Positions 7,668 through 18,000 of a DNA stretch of 64,000 nt are shown piece after piece. Numbering within the stretch: position 1 is the stretch's first letter; each line of letters opens with the position of its first letter. The notes below the pieces were generated by a model. That model was not told where the DNA came from. It saw only the letters and a list, made by a program, of their open reading frames with translations, and searched no databases. The DNA comes from JADKCL01 sp046329055 (lineage in GTDB: Bacteria > Bacteroidota > Bacteroidia > J057 > JADKCL01): positions 27,682 through 91,681 of the forward strand of contig JAXLVK010000007.1 in the NCBI GenBank assembly GCA_046329055.1, given 5' to 3'. A program made the position numbers and the translations under genes.

Positions 7668-10600
7668 ATGCAAAACCATCCCCACCTCCTTGTCGATTGC
7701 AAGCTGATCGAGGATTACCAGATGTCCGGCCCCATCGACGGACACGCGCACATCGCCTCCACCACATTCCAGGGCAAGCCTGCCCAGTTTTCCATCACCG
7801 GGGGCGACGTGTACTTCACCTACCGCAGCGCCGACTCCAAAAGCACGGCTGGGCACAGGAGAAATTATCCGTGAAAGCCACCCTCATCAGCGCTGCACGA
7901 CCCTGCCCAGGAACGGTCTTGTTGGCATTGGATCCCCAGCAATTCGTGGAGGAAGGCTACTGAGGCACACTCCACATCTTTACCGCAAGGATGCGATATC
8001 TACAGCAGGAGCAAATGCCGCTGGGAGGGCAAATCCACCGCATCCGGCTCAAGAACCTCAAGGGCAAGCTCTACATCCTGTTCATTTTCCGCCGGGACCG
8101 AGAGGACGACTCCTATCCTTATAGTATGCAGTTCGGGCCATTTGCCTACAAGGACACTACCCTCAGGGAAAATGCCACGCATCTGGACAGCCTGAATGCC
8201 GATTTTGGCTTGGATGCCAGCGGCAGGCCGGGGCTGTACATGGCCTTCACCCCGCAGATTTACTGGCGCCCCGCGAGCGGATATGACCGGGAGTTCTACG
8301 ACAAGGGCAACCAAGGCACACTGGACAATCAAACATCACCGTCTGGAAGCCCAAGGTCCCCCAGGGCGCCTTTGCCACGGGATACTATGCCCAAAGGAGC
8401 ACCGGGACAATCCAGATTTCAGCCACGGCACTGTCCTACTCCACTTGGCCTATCCGCTGGAGGACCCCTCCAAATCCAATCTGTTCCCGCCGATCCTGAA
8501 GGAAGTCACCCAATGGAACCAAGTCTATGACACCCACAACACTTCCACCAAGGACCACCAAGATTTCAGTTTCCTGCGCCCAGTGACGGGCAACGGTGCC
8601 CTGAAGGATTATGTCGCGATGGGTTGCATTGGCCTCAAGGACATGGATCCCAATCTGGGCAAGGGCTACGGCGTCTATGCCGTCCACAAGGACCACGCGG
8701 CGGCGGCCAGTTTTTCAGGCCCACCCCCAGCGAGCCCAATGTCGTGGTCGTCGCGGATACCGAGGAGGCCTACAATGACCTGGGCATCTGGTACACCGGA
8801 AAATGCGAGCCCAACAAATCCAAAGGCAAAAAATGCGTCTCCGTCTCCCGGATCGTGCCCCAAGATCCGAGGCAGGGCTTGGAAATCGGGACCTTCCATG
8901 CACGCAAGGGCTGCGACGAACTGACCCCTGAGGATGGCACGGCATGGTGCCCCACGATGGCAAGCGATAGGCTCCCGTCGGTGATCCTCTTCTCGCTCGC
9001 GGAGGGCGTCCCCGCCTGGACCGCCGTCTCCACCAAGTCCGATGCGAAGATCATCAGCCTGGCCGTCTCCGAGCCCAAGCTAGGCCCCAGCGACATCGTC
9101 TGCACGGACGCCAATGGGCAGGCGCTGCGGCTGTCAGGGATGCAAGCCTACGGGTAGGCGCCCCGGAACCGATTCCCGCCAATACTGAGCTGCGTTTCGC
9201 CGAAGTCCATGCCCTATCCAATGCCAACGACGACTTGGAGGTCTTTGCCATCACCCGCTCCGGAAACCCCTTCCATACGCTCTACACGCGCAAGGTCATC
9301 CAGAGCCAATTCGTCGCCATCGAGGACGTCAACGCCCTGCTGCCCATGCTGGGGCCACAGGAGACCATCGCCGCCCTGGACCCGTGTACCGACGACGCCG
9401 GAAACGTGGCTGCATTTGCGGTCAGGGATGACGGCCCCGCACTCAAGCCACAGTTTTGGGTCAATGAGTCCCGCACAGGTAACTGGACCATGCACCCCAT
9501 CCACACCGACGACAAGGCCATCCTCCAGGAAATCCGGTCTTTCAGCGTGCAAATCACAGCCCTCGACCCCCACGAGGTGCCCATGCCGGGCGTGAAACTG
9601 GACATCTGGGCCGAGGGTCCGGCGATGCTCCGCATCAACGGGCGGTCGCACTTCGTGAACCGGGCCGGCAAGGTGGCACAGGCATCCCTGCAAGACGGCC
9701 GCTGCCGCATCATGCTCCCCACCGACAGCATCCACGCACCCATCCTCCACATCCACGCCGATTTCATGGCCGCCGATGAGTACGTGAGCATCTCCCCCAA
9801 TGCCGACCTGCAGATCAAGCTCGCCCAAGTAGAACAGAACGGAGGACTCGCCGCCGCCCAGAAAAACGCCCTGCATGGCAAATCTGAGCCGCTTTTCCCT
9901 CCGGATGCCAATGGAAAACAGCGCGACGACCTGGACGACATCGGCAAGTTCGCAGGCGAGGCCATGAGGATGGTTGCCCCATGCCGACTACGAGGCCGAT
10001 CTCAAATACCTGCGCTGGAACCGGGAGCAACCCGCCCGCCCCAAGCAGTCGGGCCCCAAGCCCAAGACCCTCGCCCGGATCGCTCCTGCGGGGACGCGGC
10101 ATTTCGGTTTCCGGCTCACCCAAGGCAAGGCAAGCTACCTCGCCTACACGCCCGCCATGGCCGCAACGCAGCAGCAGGCGCTCATGAAGACCAGCGGCAA
10201 CTGGTTCACCGGGGCATGGGGCGACGCATGGAACTTCATCAAGCAAGCCGGAACAGCCATCGCCGATGGGTTCGAGATCGTCGTGACCACGCTGGGCAAC
10301 GCCGTCAATGCCACTGTGGCATTTGTCATCAAGGGCGTGAAATACCTCTACAACGGGGCCGTCTCCCTGGTCCAGGAGGTCTTCACCATGGTCGAGGGCG
10401 TGTTTTCCGCCATCGGCGTGGCTTTCGAGGAACTGGTGCAGTGGCTGGGTTACATTTTCGACTGGCAGGACATCTTGCGCACCAAGTCTGCCATCGCCTC
10501 CCTGGTCAGCTTCAGCTTCGAACTGCAAGTGCAGAGCATCGACATCCTCAAGGGGCAACTCTCCCAGTCCCTCCAAGAGGCCAGTTCCCAACTCGACCAA

Positions 10601-11899
10601 TACACGGATCAATTCTTGGCCTCACTCCGGGCGGATGGCAAGGCCTCCAGCCTTCTCACAGGCCCCGGCAAGTCCAGCGAAGCCGATGCCGTCAATGCCC
10701 ACAACATCGTCCTGAACAGCCTGGCCGACAATGGCGACGATGTAGCCCCTCCAGCGCCGGAGAGCATGGGCGATGTCTTCGACAACCTCATTCAAGGCAT
10801 TTCCAGCAGTTTCGAGGAGCGCGTGAGCCTCGACCAGTTCAAGGAGATCCTTCAAGCACTGTTTTCCCCCGACCTCAGCGCAACGGAGCGCCTGGATGCG
10901 ATCCTCGCCTCGGCGGCAACATTCTTGCGCAACCTCGCCCAATTCGTTTTGGAAGTGTCCGATGCCCTGCTCACGGCCGTCTTGGATGCCATCAAGATCG
11001 GATTGCAGGCCCTGCGGGACAGGTTGGAGAAACCCTGGGGCGATGGCTTCATTGTCTCCCTCTACCGCCGGGTCACCGGAGAGGCGCAGATGTCCACGTT
11101 GGACCTTTTCACCCTCATGGTCGCCGTTCCCGTGAGCCCCGTGTACAAGCTCATGTCAGGCGCTGCCGCCTTCCCTGACCAGACCTCTCTGGACCAGTTC
11201 CAAGCCTACCTCAAGGCCATCGTGGATCCCAATGCACCAGCTCCCCAGTTGGACACCCGCCAGCAACAGCAACTCGGCATCCGGGCAGAGGGACTTTTCT
11301 CCGTAATGCGCAGCTCCAGCCAGGCCATCATCATCCCCGTCGATGCCGTTTTGGCCATCCTCCCTCCCACTCCCGGCGTCCCGGCCACATGGCAGGTGCC
11401 CCTCAGCTACATGAGCACCATCGTGAAGGTGGTGGACCAGGTGGCACGGATGCCCTTGACATTCTTCCTACCGGGCGCAGACGCAGCCACTTGGAGGGTC
11501 GCCATGCAGTCCGGATTCTTCCTGCGGTGGACCTCCGTGATGGCCCTGCGATTGCTCGATGCCACCAAAGCCACCGCTATCGGGGTCACCTTTGGCAACA
11601 GCGGCACGGTCGGCACCATCTACTGGACCGTGGTCGGCGGCCTGATGTTCGTAGTCAACCTCTCCAACCTCCCCCAACCCACCAAGGACAATCCCACCGC
11701 CCCCAGCCTCACCTACGCCAGCAACCTGCTCGGCAGCTTCCCGGACGTCTTCACCTTCCTCAAGCTCCCCAGCATCGTCGCCAGCTCGGAAGGCACCAGC
11801 CTAGCCGCCTTCGCCACCGTCAACGCATTCTTCAAGGCCCTGGGGCTCGGATTCGCAGTTTGGTCTGACGTGGAGACCTTCAAGCGCCTGAAGGAGTAG
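7668..11899 (+). pseudogene. Very large orphan protein with WLGYIFDWQDIL core, multiple frame changes
   Basis: One roughly 1400-residue product appears to be encoded from about 7668 (MQNHPHLL) to the TAG at 11897-11899, with frame changes near 7850, 7965, 8335, 8440, 8710, 9155 and 9970. The N-terminal 750 residues contain several beta-rich stretches (for example IDGHAHIAS, VVVVADTEEAYNDLGIWYTG, ELRFAEVHALSNAND). The last 641 residues form one open frame starting at about 9974. That frame has GTRHFGFRL, then WFTGAWGDAWNFIKQAG, then long amphipathic helices with VAFEELVQWLGYIFDWQDIL at about residues 150-170. From memory, the combination of a WGDxWxxIK segment with a WLGxIFxWxDIL motif occurs in large uncharacterised proteins of fungi and some bacteria. 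No signal peptide is seen and no function is known. Confidence 0.6.
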
Positions 11900-11981
11900 T
11901 TGCTCCGAATGGGGTGAAATTCTCATGGGATGGTAGGCCCGCAGGTTCGAAATCTTAATTTCTAACCTAAATTGCTGGTAT

Positions 11982-12470
11982 ATGCGCAAAGCCATCTTCC
12001 CCGGCTCCTTCGACCCCGTCACCCTCGGCCACACCGAGATCGTCGCCAGGGCCACAGCATTGTTCGACGAAGTCATCGTCGCCATCGGCGCCAACAGCGC
12101 CAAGTCCAGCTTCTTCACCCTCGACGAGCGCCTCGAAATGCTCCGCCTCAGCTTCGCCGACATGCCCAACGTCCGCGTGCAGGCCTACAGCAACCTCACC
12201 GTGGACTTTGCCCGGGACGAAGGCGCGCACTTCCTCCTGCGTGGCCTCCGCACAGGCCAAGACCTCGACTACGAAAGGCCCATCGCCCTCATCAACAGGC
12301 ACATGGACGCCAAACTCGAGACCATCTTCCTGATCACCAGCGGAGAGCACAGCCACATCTCCTCCACCCTCGTCCGCGAAGTCATCCGCTACGGCCGTGA
12401 CGCCGCCGGCCTGGTCCCCCCACAAATCCTCCCCCTCATCCACCAAAAACAAAACGGCGTAGCCCCCTGA
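11982..12470 (+). CDS. coaD: Pantetheine-phosphate adenylyltransferase CoaD
   Basis: CoaD transfers AMP from ATP to 4'-phosphopantetheine, the penultimate step of coenzyme A synthesis. The nucleotidyltransferase motif GSFDPVTLGH is at residues 8-17, and LLRGLRTGQDLDYE (about 84-97) and the C-terminal ISSTLVRE motif are present. The length of 162 residues is normal for the hexameric bacterial enzyme. A TAAATTGC box at 11968-11975 lies 6 bases before the ATG. The gene appears intact and stands alone after the large orphan gene. Confidence 0.95.
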   Translation: MRKAIFPGSFDPVTLGHTEIVARATALFDEVIVAIGANSAKSSFFTLDERLEMLRLSFADMPNVRVQAYSNLTVDFARDEGAHFLLRGLRTGQDLDYERPIALINRHMDAKLETIFLITSGEHSHISSTLVREVIRYGRDAAGLVPPQILPLIHQKQNGVAP

Positions 12471-12600
12471 AACCAGGAAAAGACGACTCCACGCAGTCCC
12501 CACCCGATTTGTCACCTCGACGCCCCCAAAGGGGACGGAGAGGTCTCTGCCCCAAGAAACACGCCGCACAAAAACTACCCATCCCCCATCAATCGGAACA

Positions 12601-12640
12601 TGTTCGGTAGGGGTTCAGAATCCTGAACCCCTACCGAACA
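12601..12640. repeat. Perfect 18-bp hairpin, copy 1 of a two-copy hairpin repeat
   Basis: The arms 12601-12618 and 12623-12640 are fully complementary around the 4-base loop AATC. The central 22 bases (12610-12631) are identical, in reverse complement, to the centre of the hairpin at 58215-58262, while the outer stem differs with compensating changes. No T tract follows, so this copy is not a classical terminator. The rest of the 12471-12909 gap has no gene that I can support. Confidence 0.8.
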
Positions 12641-12909
12641 CCACCACAACCCGCCCTCCTGCCTGCAAAACACTCACAGAACCCGCCCGTCAGAGGCGGA
12701 CAGCCGTATCGGCATCGGCCCAGAGGGCCCTCGCCTCATCAGATATTCCTTCCTCATCGTCAATCAAAAATTCTGCAATTCTGATAATCCTGTAAATTCT
12801 GATCCCTGTATCGTCCATTCTACGCTCCCCCAGCCCCCCTTGTGTACAACTCCAATCTTCCACATCCCCCATCTACCTAACTTCGTCACCTATTATCAAA
12901 TAGATAGAT

Positions 12910-14433
12910 ATGCTGCTGAGGCGCGCTTGGATCGTTTGTTTGCTGGCAACCATGGCCCTGTTCGCCCAGGCCCAGACCTATCCCGTGCTGCGTTGGCAGA
13001 AATTCTACGGCTCCGAATTCGACGACACCCCGTCCCGCATCATCAAGGCACCCGACGGCAACCTCTTCATCGGCGGCAACCGCGGCACCAGCAAGGAAGG
13101 CTCCTGCCCGGACATCTGGGTCGCCAAAGTCGATACCACCGGCAAGATGCTCTGGGAGAGGCCCTTCGGCGGCGCAGGCTGTGACGAGCTCCGCGACATG
13201 GTCGCCACCCCCGACTCCGGCGTCATCTTCGTCGGCGCCACCAACTCCTTCATCGAGCACCCCGAAAAGGGGCAAGAGGACTACCAAAGCGACTACTTCA
13301 TCGGCAAGATCACCAAGGGCGGCGAGATCGAATGGCTCAAGACCTACGGCGGACTCGACGTGGACCAGGCCTACGCCATCGTGCGTTCCCAGACATGGCC
13401 CGAATACCTCGTCGCAGGTGTGAGCAACTCCCAAAACTTCGACGTCCAGACCGAGCTCCCCCTGGCCAACATGTGGGCCGTCAAGATCGACGAACTCGGC
13501 GCCAAGCGCACAGCCTGGGCATTTGGCGGCAACCGCCACGACTGGGCCTACAGCCTCGCCCCTTGCAGGGATGGCGACTACGTCTTCGCAGGTTTCACCA
13601 GCTCCGAGGACATCGATGGCACCGAGCGCCGCACCAATGGCGACGGCTGGGTAGGCCGCATCGACCGGTATGGAGCAGTCGAATGGCAGCGCATCTATTC
13701 CGGCAAATTGGAGGACTACTTCGTCAAGGTCCTGGAGGACACCGAGGGGCGCATCGTCCTCATCGGCAACTTCGAATCCGAGGAGAATGGCAAGCAGTTC
13801 TGGTTCATGAAGCTCACCCCGCAGGGCAAGAAGATCTACGAACGCATCTTCGGCGACAGCGCCGACGAATACGCCACCTCCATCACCGAGTGCTACGACG
13901 GCTCATTCATCATGACCGGGTACAGCAAGTACATCAACCTCGCCAACAAGTACATCAAGGGCGGCGAAGACTTCTGGGTCTTCAAACTCAACCCCAAGGG
14001 CGAAGTTTACTGGGCCAAGACCTACGGCGGCCGGGACGACGAGCGTGGCATTGACATCATGGAGTACCGTCCCGGCGTCTATTACGCCATCGGCGTCAAG
14101 CGCAACAACTTCGAGAAGGAAGGAACCGTGGACAAGCTCAATGACTTTTGGCTGCTCCGCATCGACGAGGAGAGCTGCGAGGACATCGACATCAAGATCT
14201 ACCTCAGCGTCCAGAACCACACCGCCTACGTCAAGAAAAACTTCAAGCTCAAGTGCCTCACCGACAGAGGCATCAAGTACCTATGGGACTTCGGCGACGG
14301 CACCACCAGCACCGAAAAGGAACCCGTCAAGGCCTACGACGTCCCCGGCGTCTATGAGATCAAGGTGACCGTCTATGTGACCGACAACTGCCACAAGACC
14401 TACACCATGCCCGAATACCTCATGGTGTGGTAA
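12910..14433 (+). CDS. Secreted beta-propeller-like protein with C-terminal PKD domain (507 aa)
   Basis: A signal peptide (residues 1-23, ending AQAQ) directs export. The body consists of about seven repeats of the type YGGxxxDxxxxI...DGxxIxxGxT, each followed by W.xKxDxxG, which resemble the beta-propeller repeats of many Bacteroidota surface proteins. The last 90 residues form a PKD domain with the diagnostic YLWDFGDGTTS and PGVYEIKVTV motifs. No T9SS tail is visible after the PKD domain. The function is probably in surface recognition or adhesion. The gene is intact and flanked by repeat DNA on both sides. Confidence 0.8.
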   Translation: MLLRRAWIVCLLATMALFAQAQTYPVLRWQKFYGSEFDDTPSRIIKAPDGNLFIGGNRGTSKEGSCPDIWVAKVDTTGKMLWERPFGGAGCDELRDMVATPDSGVIFVGATNSFIEHPEKGQEDYQSDYFIGKITKGGEIEWLKTYGGLDVDQAYAIVRSQTWPEYLVAGVSNSQNFDVQTELPLANMWAVKIDELGAKRTAWAFGGNRHDWAYSLAPCRDGDYVFAGFTSSEDIDGTERRTNGDGWVGRIDRYGAVEWQRIYSGKLEDYFVKVLEDTEGRIVLIGNFESEENGKQFWFMKLTPQGKKIYERIFGDSADEYATSITECYDGSFIMTGYSKYINLANKYIKGGEDFWVFKLNPKGEVYWAKTYGGRDDERGIDIMEYRPGVYYAIGVKRNNFEKEGTVDKLNDFWLLRIDEESCEDIDIKIYLSVQNHTAYVKKNFKLKCLTDRGIKYLWDFGDGTTSTEKEPVKAYDVPGVYEIKVTVYVTDNCHKTYTMPEYLMVW

Positions 14434-14449
14434 TTTAGCACCTTGCCTT

Positions 14450-14500
14450 CGCGTCATTCTGAGGCGACGTAGGAGCCGAAGAATCTAGCACGCCCAGGTT
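14450..14500. repeat. Intergenic repeat of the TCATTCTGAG...GAAGAATCT type
   Basis: GCGTCATTCTGAGGCGACGT and GAGCCGAAGAATCTAGC form an interrupted element of a type that is dispersed between genes in many Bacteroidota. It lies between the propeller gene and clpS. There is no coding sequence here. Confidence 0.45.
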
Positions 14501-14561
14501 CCAGCATCCTGATCCAAAATCCCCGACCTCTAGCAGCCCCCCCAATTATCCCATTCTTTGA

Positions 14562-14569
14562 TAAATTTG
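14562..14569 (+). promoter_or_regulatory. -7 box TAAATTTG next to the clpS start
   Basis: TAAATTTG matches the Bacteroidota -7 consensus exactly and ends 4 bases before the clpS ATG at 14574, which predicts a leaderless or nearly leaderless clpS mRNA. No clear -33 element is visible. Confidence 0.5.
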
Positions 14570-14573
14570 CCCT

Positions 14574-14924
14574 ATGGCAATCGAGCGAATCCATGCCGCC
14601 GGAATCACCCTGCCCGATGTACAAGAGATCGAGCAGACGGAGGTTCTCACCCTAGAGGTCCCACTCTACAATGTGGTCTTGCTGGACGACGACCACCACA
14701 CCTATGACTATGTCATTGAAATGCTGGGAGACGTCTTTGGCCACAGCATCGAGCGTGCCTACCAGATGGCCTGCGAGGTCGATGCCAAGGGCAGAGTGAT
14801 CGTGGACACCACCCACCTCGACCGGGCTGAGCTCAAGCGTGATCAAATCCATGGATACGGTGCCGATTGGAGGATGCCATCGAGTCAGGGAAGCATGGGC
14901 GCCGTGATTGAGCCAGCACGTTGA
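14574..14924 (+). CDS. clpS: ATP-dependent Clp protease adaptor ClpS
   Basis: ClpS binds N-degron substrates and delivers them to the ClpAP (or ClpCP) protease. The core at residues 28-95 has the family hallmarks: YNVVLLDDDHHTYDYVIEML with the conserved Asn and acidic residues of the N-degron pocket, and AYQMACEVDAKGRVIV. The C-terminal 20 residues are variable. The length of 116 residues is normal. The gene is intact and lies immediately upstream of the large effector gene, with about 93 bases between, in the same direction. That neighbourhood is probably not functional. Confidence 0.93.
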   Translation: MAIERIHAAGITLPDVQEIEQTEVLTLEVPLYNVVLLDDDHHTYDYVIEMLGDVFGHSIERAYQMACEVDAKGRVIVDTTHLDRAELKRDQIHGYGADWRMPSSQGSMGAVIEPAR

Positions 14925-15017
14925 CCATTCTCTGCACGATTCCAGCGTAGGCCAACAAATAAATCCCTACATTTAGGCAACACGGAGAAGGTGCGGGCAG
15001 ACTAGTGCTATGGAAAT

Positions 15018-18000
15018 ATGCGTGCCCAAGGTCAACGAAAGCAACAGGAACAGCGACGGCCATTAGTGCCAGAGACGGATACTTCCATGGACAACCATGG
15101 GCAGCGCGCCATGACGCCTGTCCAGCGCAAATTGCAGGCCATGGCCGATGACAGCCCGCAAGTGACCCACCTCCGCAGCTTCCAACTCAAGGCCAGCCAC
15201 AAAGCGCAGGCGACACCCAAAAGCCCCGTCATCCAAAGGGTGGTGCAGCGTGCGGCGCCAGGAGGCATCCAACATGCCACCAACAGTTGCTTCGTCGCTG
15301 CCATCCTCAATACGTTCACCGTCGTGCGCCCCCTGCGCAACCTCCTCATCCCCGCCAACAATGCGGTGGGTGGAAGCGTGTCGGCCCTGCAGGACTTGCT
15401 TTGGAAGGCAGTGAACACCATCGACCATGCCGCCAACCAAGTCCCTGCCGGATGGGTCCGGCAGATCATGCTCTCCCTCGTCACCAACGGCATCCTCCCC
15501 AACGCAGTGGACACCGCCGACGTCAGCAATGTCATGGCCAGGATCGTGGACCTGCTCGCTCCCGGAAATGGTCAAGCCGGCCAAGCGAACAACATGCCCG
15601 TCTCTTCCGGTGAAATCGCATGGTTCCCCAACCAGACGCTTCAGGACGCGGCCTACGAACGCATCCAGCAGATGCAAAACCAAGCCAATGACTTCACCCT
15701 CACCCCCAACTCTGTCCAGGTCACGCGTGGGCACGGCAACGCTAGGCAGGCCCCGCAGACATTTTCAGTGTACCCCGCGGACAATTCTGTCGTCACCTAC
15801 CGCCTCCGCTCCATCATCGAGCGCTCCGGCAAGTACGTGGGCGGACACTTCATCAGCCACGTGGATCGAGGCGATGGCGGACAAGAATGGTGGACCAGCG
15901 ACGACCTCCACCCCGGGAACGTGGGCCGCAACAACAACATTGGCAACATGCAGCAGCAGGGTTATGCGTACATCTATGAGCGCACGACATCTGCGCTAGC
16001 TGCGGACTTGCAGGCCACCCGCATCCCCACTAATTACCAAGACCAGGTTCAAGTTGAGTACGACAAGCAATTCAGCGAATACCTGAAGTCTGAGTTCAAC
16101 ATCTCGGATTCCAGCAGCAAGAATAAGCTCAGTCCCTCTAAGTACGACAAGGACCTCCTCGTTAAGGACAAGGACACCGTCCTCACCAAGCAAAACGTAG
16201 CGCAGAAGATCAAGGACTTCAACACCTGCAACCAGCAGGAACAGCGGGAAATCGGCGTCGTAAACGCCCTCCTTTTGGAGTATTCTCGCATACCCACGGT
16301 GGATTTCTACGAGATGGCGCAGGAGCAAATGCTCGCCGCACGCGCCCGGATCAGGCTCCTCCACGAGCGGCAGGCCGAGCTCATAGGGCATTTTCTAGAT
16401 GGCAAATCCACCAAGGAGGCACAGCAGGCCTTTTTGGAAGGTGTCGTCCCGGGCATAGAGGAACTGGATCCCGCGCTTTTCCAACGCATCGCAGCCAGGA
16501 TCAGCCGCCCTGAGGAGCAGACATTGGAAGAGTTCATCGAGCTCAGGAACCGTTACCTCGCCTACATCGTCCAGGGTTTGCGCACCAAGACTGGATATGC
16601 CCGGTTGGAGGAGTTCGAGGGGCTGCTCGGGAAAAAGGAGATCGTTCTCGGCAGCATTGGGGCGGAATTCGGAGCGGGATTCCAACATGATGACCAGGAT
16701 ACTCCCAAGGGCCAAAAGCAGGAGGACCGTGACCCCATAGCCGACGAGTTGCTGTTGCAATCCCTGGGTGGAAATATCCCCGAATTTATCCGTGACCGCT
16801 TTGGGAAAATGAACCGAACTCCCGGATCCCAAAAAGGCAAAACAGGAAACCTAGCCGTGTACCTCGAACGGTACAAGATGCTGTTTCCCATGTACTTCGG
16901 CAACGGCAAGAAGGGTGGTGTCGAAATGTTTACATCCCCCCTGTTCACCGCGATGCACCACGAGACAGGGCACCTCGTCAATTACCTGAAGGGCACCAGT
17001 GGCGGAAAAAACAAGTACACCCGGCCCAAACAAACCAAGGAAGAGGAATCCAAGATCATTCCGCAAACCGAGGAAGGAAAATTGCTGGAAAACCTCACCG
17101 ACGAGGAGGAGGTGTACAACATCTCCATCGACAAGTACAGCGACCGTGCCATGTCCGAGGAACTCAGCCTTCCCGAGCGATTTGCCCACAAGGCTTATAT
17201 GGGCATGGTTTTCGGCAGCGATGGTTGGAGTGAGCAAGAAGTCCACGCGATGCTCACCAAGTGGCAGAAGCTTTCAGGGCAACAGCCGCCCCTGAAAAAC
17301 AAGATGAGGAACCTTCAGCAAGAAATCCTGCATTTTTTGCCCGGAGACAAGGACTTTCAACAAAAGCACCAAGAGCACTTAACCGAGGTTACCGATTGGC
17401 TCGATCACCTGCTATCCGGCGAGATCCCCAAGGAGAATCTGCAGCGAATCGCAGATGCCATCGCTTGGTGCCTCGACAAATTGGAGCACAAGGTATATGA
17501 CCGCCTCGCTGGCATACAGAAGGGAAAACTCAGCATTACCAAGCCTGACAATGGCGAGATCATCAACTTGGGGCAAGACCTCGATCTGGTTCAGGTCCAG
17601 CACCGCAGGTACATCCAAGCCATCGTGGCTGCCAAGCTCGACCTTTGGGTACAAGGCAACGCTGATGACCGCCGCGCTGCCAACCAAGATTGGCGTGCAC
17701 TCCTCTCAAACAAGCAAGGCATCAGGATTGAACAAAGCAGCCAAGGGAACACCATCCCCAAGGAATTCGCCAACGAAGTCCAGTCCAACATCGCCAAACT
17801 GCTCTCGCGCCAAAATGGCCGCAAGCTCGTGCACACCCTGATGTCCGCCGAGAATGCCCTTCAAATTCGGACTGCCTCAACGGAACAGTTTGAAAAATTG
17901 GCAAATGTATTTGAAAGCAGTGGGATGTTGAAAGAAGAGGCAGAGAAGGAGGCGAAGAATATGCTAAGCGGCGGTCAGGCGGGTGCCATCAACCAGTCGA

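Noticed and set aside
9235..11178. 647-residue forward frame
   Set aside because: Only its first part (to about 9970) carries the protein signal. After that the Arg/Pro/Gly-rich composition is that of an out-of-frame shadow of the 9974-11899 frame.
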